Shown here piece by piece: positions 5,949 to 8,909 of a DNA stretch of 8,909 nt (the first letter of the stretch is position 1; every line of letters begins with the position of its first letter). Below the pieces are notes generated by a model. That model was not told the DNA's origin. It did not search any database and saw nothing but the letters and a program-made list of their open reading frames with translations. Source of the stretch: Rhodospirillaceae bacterium TMED167 (GTDB lineage: Bacteria; Pseudomonadota; Alphaproteobacteria; Rhodospirillales_A; UBA2165); the NCBI GenBank assembly GCA_002170915.1, contig NHHQ01000023.1, forward strand, positions 1 through 8,909, written 5' to 3'. A program made the position numbers and the translations under genes.

Positions 5949-7037
5949 CTAATACGGTTCGAAAGCCCTCAAAACTGGAATTACGCCCTCGGCGAATAGC
6001 CGAATGGACCGCATCAGGTCTTCTTCAGGCAAATCGGCAAAATTAAATTCGCCCATGAAAGTATTAAAGAGACCGATCTTGGAAGCCGACATTATTTGTT
6101 GCGCGACTGTGTCAGGAGATCCCACAAACATTACCTGATTTTCAAAAATGTAGTCTGCATTGAAAAGTTTTAAACGAGTTTCTATTGATTTTAAGTCTCC
6201 ACGCTTTTTATAGGGTTCCGTGTAACGTTCTAGAAGTTCTTCAAAGCTCTCGCCCTCTCTCTGTGGGGGCAAAAATCCTTGATATGCCCGTGCTGCTCGA
6301 TTTCTTGCGACCTGCATAGCCTTTTCATCTGTTTCATCGACGTACACCACCGTTGAATGGGCAATATTTGGTTTATTTTTCCATCCAGCCGTTTTCCAGT
6401 CACTAATGTATTTTTTGTATATTGGACCAGCTAATTTATGAGGAAAAACGAGGAAGTAGCCCGTATTTATCCCCATTTTCGAACAGAATTCGAGTGTTTC
6501 AGGATCTCTACTTTGCATCCAAAGGGGAGGATGCGGTGTTTGTTTCGGTAATACGGATAAATTCGCGTTCTTTGTTTTAAAGTTTATCCCATCAAAACTG
6601 AAAGGCTGCTCCTCACAAAATGCCGTCTTTAGGTAAGAAACGAATTCCATCGTTGGAGATTTTCGGTTCTCATGCCCCCCGCCAAACGGCTCAAAATATG
6701 CTGGATTGACCCCCGGAACCAAACCCAATTCCATTCTTCCACCAAGCATTTGGTCAATAATAGCAATTTCCTCAACCAGCCTGAGGGGGTCATATAGAGC
6801 TGGAATGTAACCCATTGGGCCAATACGCAGATTTTTTGTTCTGACGCCTCCGCCTGTAGTAAACAGGCTCGGAGATGACATCCAACTCTCATCTGGGCGG
6901 AAATGATGTTCAACGCAAAACGCGTGATCAAAGCCAACCTCGTCGCACAACTCTAGTTCTCGCCAAAGCTGCTCATATCTGTCATGGGGGGTCATCCCGG
7001 GTTTGGCCCAGACGTGCGAAAAGTAGGAAAATTTCAT
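5949..7037 (-). CDS. Luciferase-like flavin-dependent monooxygenase (LLM class)
   Basis: This 362-residue cytoplasmic protein belongs to the bacterial luciferase-like TIM-barrel oxidoreductases, which use reduced FMN or F420 and oxygen on small organic substrates. VEHHF (42-46) matches the LuxA motif, with the conserved histidines falling at positions 44 and 45 as in luciferase alpha. NLRIGPMGY (69-77), DPLRLVEEIAIIDQMLGGR (83-101) and ELGLVPG (103-109) are the usual barrel motifs, and a FVGSPDTVAQQI segment near the C-terminus is typical of the class. The start at 7037 has only a weak upstream purine stretch. It follows the TAXI binding protein by 125 bases on the same strand, so the imported substrate may be what it oxidises, though nothing in the sequence names that substrate. 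Stretches of the gene are clearly AT-rich compared with prpE. Alkanal or alkanesulfonate-type oxidation would be a guess. Confidence 0.85.
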   Translation of the reverse strand: MKFSYFSHVWAKPGMTPHDRYEQLWRELELCDEVGFDHAFCVEHHFRPDESWMSSPSLFTTGGGVRTKNLRIGPMGYIPALYDPLRLVEEIAIIDQMLGGRMELGLVPGVNPAYFEPFGGGHENRKSPTMEFVSYLKTAFCEEQPFSFDGINFKTKNANLSVLPKQTPHPPLWMQSRDPETLEFCSKMGINTGYFLVFPHKLAGPIYKKYISDWKTAGWKNKPNIAHSTVVYVDETDEKAMQVARNRAARAYQGFLPPQREGESFEELLERYTEPYKKRGDLKSIETRLKLFNADYIFENQVMFVGSPDTVAQQIMSASKIGLFNTFMGEFNFADLPEEDLMRSIRLFAEGVIPVLRAFEPY

Positions 7038-7162
7038 GCTAGAATTTACCCAACCAATACTGAAACCAAAAACCGACCGTTGGACCTATCGCTGCAGTTT
7101 TTTTACCTGTTCTGTGGGGTATCAGTTCCCCGTCTAGATTTTTGAGGATAATTTAAGGCCTA

Positions 7163-8197
7163 TTACCGTGCCTCGGCAGGGATTAACTTGGATGGAATTT
7201 TGAAGCCTGCCTCCTTATAATACCGGATCGCTCCAGCGTGCAGTGGAGCATTTACACCAAGAAAGGGTGTTTCTTTCTTAATTTGTTTTAGTGTTTCCGC
7301 CGACGCATGAATTTCTGGTAACTTTTCCCAAATTGTTTTTGTCATTTCATAGACTTTCTTCTCAGTGAGCGCTTTGCGGACCGCAAAAATGAAAGTCGCC
7401 CCCCCAGTTATTACGTCGCCCCCTAATTGTCTCGGATAAGTCTTTGCGGGTATCACGCCAGTTGTGCGTCCAGGTCGTTTCGTGTAGCGCTCCCAAGCCT
7501 TTGACTCAACTAGCTCCTTATTCGCGCCAAGCAATCTAAAATTTTTCTTTCCACCGAGTTGGAGAATTGAGGCGGACCCTGCCGCAGCTGGGCGGACATA
7601 TACATCCAGTTTTCCATCCATCATAGCCTGAAGTCCTCCGCCCCAGGGCAAACGAATTGCTTTATAATCTTTGTTCGGTTTATATCCAGTGATGATGTTA
7701 ATCATCAGCTCTGACATTATCCCTGCTGCGCCGGATGGCGGACCGGTAAAGACCCTCTTTCCCTTAATGTCCCCCCAATCCTTTATGCCAGTGTCTTCAA
7801 AGGTAACGGCATGGAAAAGGTTAGCATTATAGCCCATTACGGAGCGAATATTTTCTGACCCCTTGAGAGCGCGGTCTTTCATTTTTGATGATTTGTAGGG
7901 CCCTTTTCCTTTGCGCATGAAAGCCCAAATGGCGGGAGGTAAAGGCATCATGTCAATGGCGCCGCTACCTAATTTTAGAGCTGACTTAGTAAGGGTTTGG
8001 TTGTCATTTATCTGCACCTCAATATCGAGGTATTTGGAAAACATCTTTCCGTAAACAACCATCATAGCATGAGTGATTTTACCTGTAGCACCAGCATCTG
8101 CCTTCATTATATTTTTTGCGTGTAAAGTGTTCGAATTGAGAGCAGTTAATGCGACTAAAGCTAATGCGGACGCGACCTGTTTTCTGGAAGAAATCAT
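7163..8197 (-). CDS. TAXI-family TRAP transporter solute-binding protein
   Basis: This is a 344-residue periplasmic protein. Residues 1-27 form a Sec signal peptide: charged SSRKQ, a hydrophobic ALALVALTAL core, and a probable cut after LHA. The mature part follows the TAXI family of TRAP solute receptors: an N-terminal lobe with an AGATGKITHAMMVVYGKMFSKY-like start, a KLGSGAIDMMPL segment (about 76-87), WGDIKGKRVFTGPPSGAAG in the middle, and GGGLQAMMDGKLDVYVRPAA, which leads into the binding cleft. A GGGGG Shine-Dalgarno lies 6 bases before the ATG at 8197. TRAP systems use an ion gradient and need a DctM-like membrane subunit, which is absent from this window, so the receptor is an orphan here or its partner lies elsewhere. 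It is followed by the flavin monooxygenase and preceded by the cupin, all on one strand. The ligand is not predictable from sequence. Confidence 0.85.
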   Translation of the reverse strand: MISSRKQVASALALVALTALNSNTLHAKNIMKADAGATGKITHAMMVVYGKMFSKYLDIEVQINDNQTLTKSALKLGSGAIDMMPLPPAIWAFMRKGKGPYKSSKMKDRALKGSENIRSVMGYNANLFHAVTFEDTGIKDWGDIKGKRVFTGPPSGAAGIMSELMINIITGYKPNKDYKAIRLPWGGGLQAMMDGKLDVYVRPAAAGSASILQLGGKKNFRLLGANKELVESKAWERYTKRPGRTTGVIPAKTYPRQLGGDVITGGATFIFAVRKALTEKKVYEMTKTIWEKLPEIHASAETLKQIKKETPFLGVNAPLHAGAIRYYKEAGFKIPSKLIPAEAR

Positions 8198-8250
8198 GAT
8201 ATTCCCCCATCAATATAGCTGGCAAATAACCTGTGCGATATTTGATGTAG

Positions 8251-8280
8251 ATCATAGTCCGAAAGGCGAAGAAAAAGCAA
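8251..8280 (-). promoter_or_regulatory. Candidate promoter for the TAXI gene
   Basis: On the minus strand TTGCTT (8280-8275) lies 18 bases before TATGAT (8256-8251), a 3-of-6 and a 5-of-6 match to the sigma70 boxes, about 55 bases upstream of the TAXI ATG. The -10 match is good and the -35 poor, as expected for a promoter that depends on an activator. Confidence 0.3.
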
Positions 8281-8294
8281 ATAGGCTGAGCATG

Positions 8295-8319
8295 CTTGAC
8301 CCTATTTTCGACGGTCAAG
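8295..8319. promoter_or_regulatory. Operator-like dyad CTTGACC-N11-GGTCAAG
   Basis: CTTGACC (8295-8301) and GGTCAAG (8313-8319) form a perfect 7-base inverted repeat whose arms are 18 bases apart start to start, close to two helical turns. It lies just upstream of the candidate TAXI promoter. The geometry fits a dimeric regulator binding one face of the DNA. Which regulator binds is unknown. Confidence 0.4.
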
Positions 8320-8510
8320 GTGGTTACGATCTATCTTCGTTCAAATTGTTGGCCCTATTTTTCTCCTCCTAATTAGGAAGTTTGGTGGCATTCGCATTTT
8401 TGATTACGGAAAAAGGTAGCAGCCATAAAAATTCTACGAGTGAAATCTATATTACAATAAATACAGTTGTTTGTTAGTTTATCCTAAGAAATTAAATTAT
8501 ACTCTGGGAG

Positions 8511-8909
8511 CTATTTCAAAGCCAATTCGCCGGCTTCGGTTTCAGGCGTCCAGACTTTTTCATAACTGCCATGATCGGCTTCAGACCATTCGTGTTCGGT
8601 GCCGTCACCCATAAAGACAACGAAGACCTCACAGCCGTCTGGGTATTCGTAAGGTCCGTGAAGCCCGTCCCAGCCAAAAACGTAATCGCCTGGTCGTAGA
8701 TCCTTTCCAGCTACACACATTCGTCCTTTTAAAATTACAATGGAATGCCAGCTTTTATGGCTGTGTGCAGGTTCCACATAGCCCGGGGGAAATTTCACCT
8801 TCATATCTACGCGCTTCATGGCTTGGTCTACGGAGAAGACTTTGACCTTTATGCCGGGCGGTAGGGTCAGAAGATTATTATCGAGGCCATCCTCCCATGG
8901 AATTTCCTC
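8511..8909 (-). CDS. Cupin-domain protein, 5' end cut by the window edge
   Basis: The frame is open from the right edge to the TAG at 8513-8511, giving 132 residues, and the true start lies outside the window; an internal ATG at 8819 would cut off conserved-looking sequence (LLTLPPGIKVKVF). Counting from the edge, cupin motif 1 runs from G43 to G62 as GYVEPAHSHKSWHSIVILKG, with H49 and H51 as metal ligands and a histidine (H55) where the family usually has glutamate. LRPGDYVFG (71-79) and H84 begin motif 2. This is a small beta-barrel metal-binding domain with no catalytic signature that fixes a reaction; it could be an enzyme such as a dioxygenase or isomerase, or a ligand sensor. It lies upstream of the TAXI receptor on the same strand but 313 bases away, so shared transcription is uncertain. 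Confidence 0.75.
   Translation of the reverse strand, partial: EEIPWEDGLDNNLLTLPPGIKVKVFSVDQAMKRVDMKVKFPPGYVEPAHSHKSWHSIVILKGRMCVAGKDLRPGDYVFGWDGLHGPYEYPDGCEVFVVFMGDGTEHEWSEADHGSYEKVWTPETEAGELALK

Larger units (their letters stand above)
8198..8510. other. 313-base noncoding gap between TAXI and cupin genes
   Basis: No convincing gene lies here: the open frames that enter it are overlaps of the TAXI gene in other frames, with no recognisable protein. It is AT-rich, especially 8380-8500. It holds the TAXI Shine-Dalgarno, a candidate promoter, the 8295-8319 dyad, and a perfect 12-base palindrome TCCTAATTAGGA (8367-8378). The palindrome adjoins AGGAGGAG on the minus strand, which has no start codon at usable distance. 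No clear terminator for the cupin gene is seen. Confidence 0.6.

Noticed and set aside
7111..7135. GGGG-TATCAGTT-CCCC hairpin followed at a distance by Ts on the plus strand
   Set aside because: No plus-strand gene precedes it, and on the minus strand it is followed by As rather than Ts, so it is not a credible terminator for the TAXI gene.
8073..8372. 99-codon plus-strand frame and a 79-codon minus-strand frame (8079-8318) over the TAXI start
   Set aside because: Both overlap the well-supported TAXI signal peptide region and have no recognisable domain.

Overview
The window looks like a piece of a proteobacterial chromosome, most likely alphaproteobacterial. I infer this from the style of the cysteine synthase, NUDIX hydrolase, PrpE and GcvA-type LysR proteins; no marker gene is present. 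I see no mobile element, rRNA, tRNA or CRISPR array.

Left part (1-4150). A cysteine synthase runs off the left edge on the minus strand, behind an ADP-ribose-pyrophosphatase-type NUDIX hydrolase on the same strand. Divergent from these, on the plus strand, are a single-domain rhodanese and a full-length propionyl-CoA synthetase, 58 bases apart and probably one operon. This part reads as ordinary, moderately GC-rich housekeeping DNA for sulfur handling and short-chain acyl activation.

Centre (4127-5894). A GC-rich hairpin separates prpE from a minus-strand gene at 4166-4828. The gene looks split in two by an in-frame TGA, but that TGA falls at the selenocysteine position of the iodothyronine deiodinase-like family (FGSYT-U-PPF, followed by YIREAH). 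I read it as one 220-residue selenoprotein with a candidate SECIS hairpin just after the UGA. This is the most interesting object in the window. A GcvA-type LysR regulator is divergent from it across 148 bases and is a plausible but unproven controller.

Right part (5949-8909). Three minus-strand genes follow: a luciferase-like flavin monooxygenase, an orphan TAXI-type periplasmic binding protein of a TRAP transporter, and a cupin that runs off the right edge. Parts of this region are clearly richer in A+T than the left, and the gaps contain operator-like dyads. It may be a small uptake-and-oxidation module of later origin. The substrate is unknown, and the TRAP membrane subunits are not in the window.
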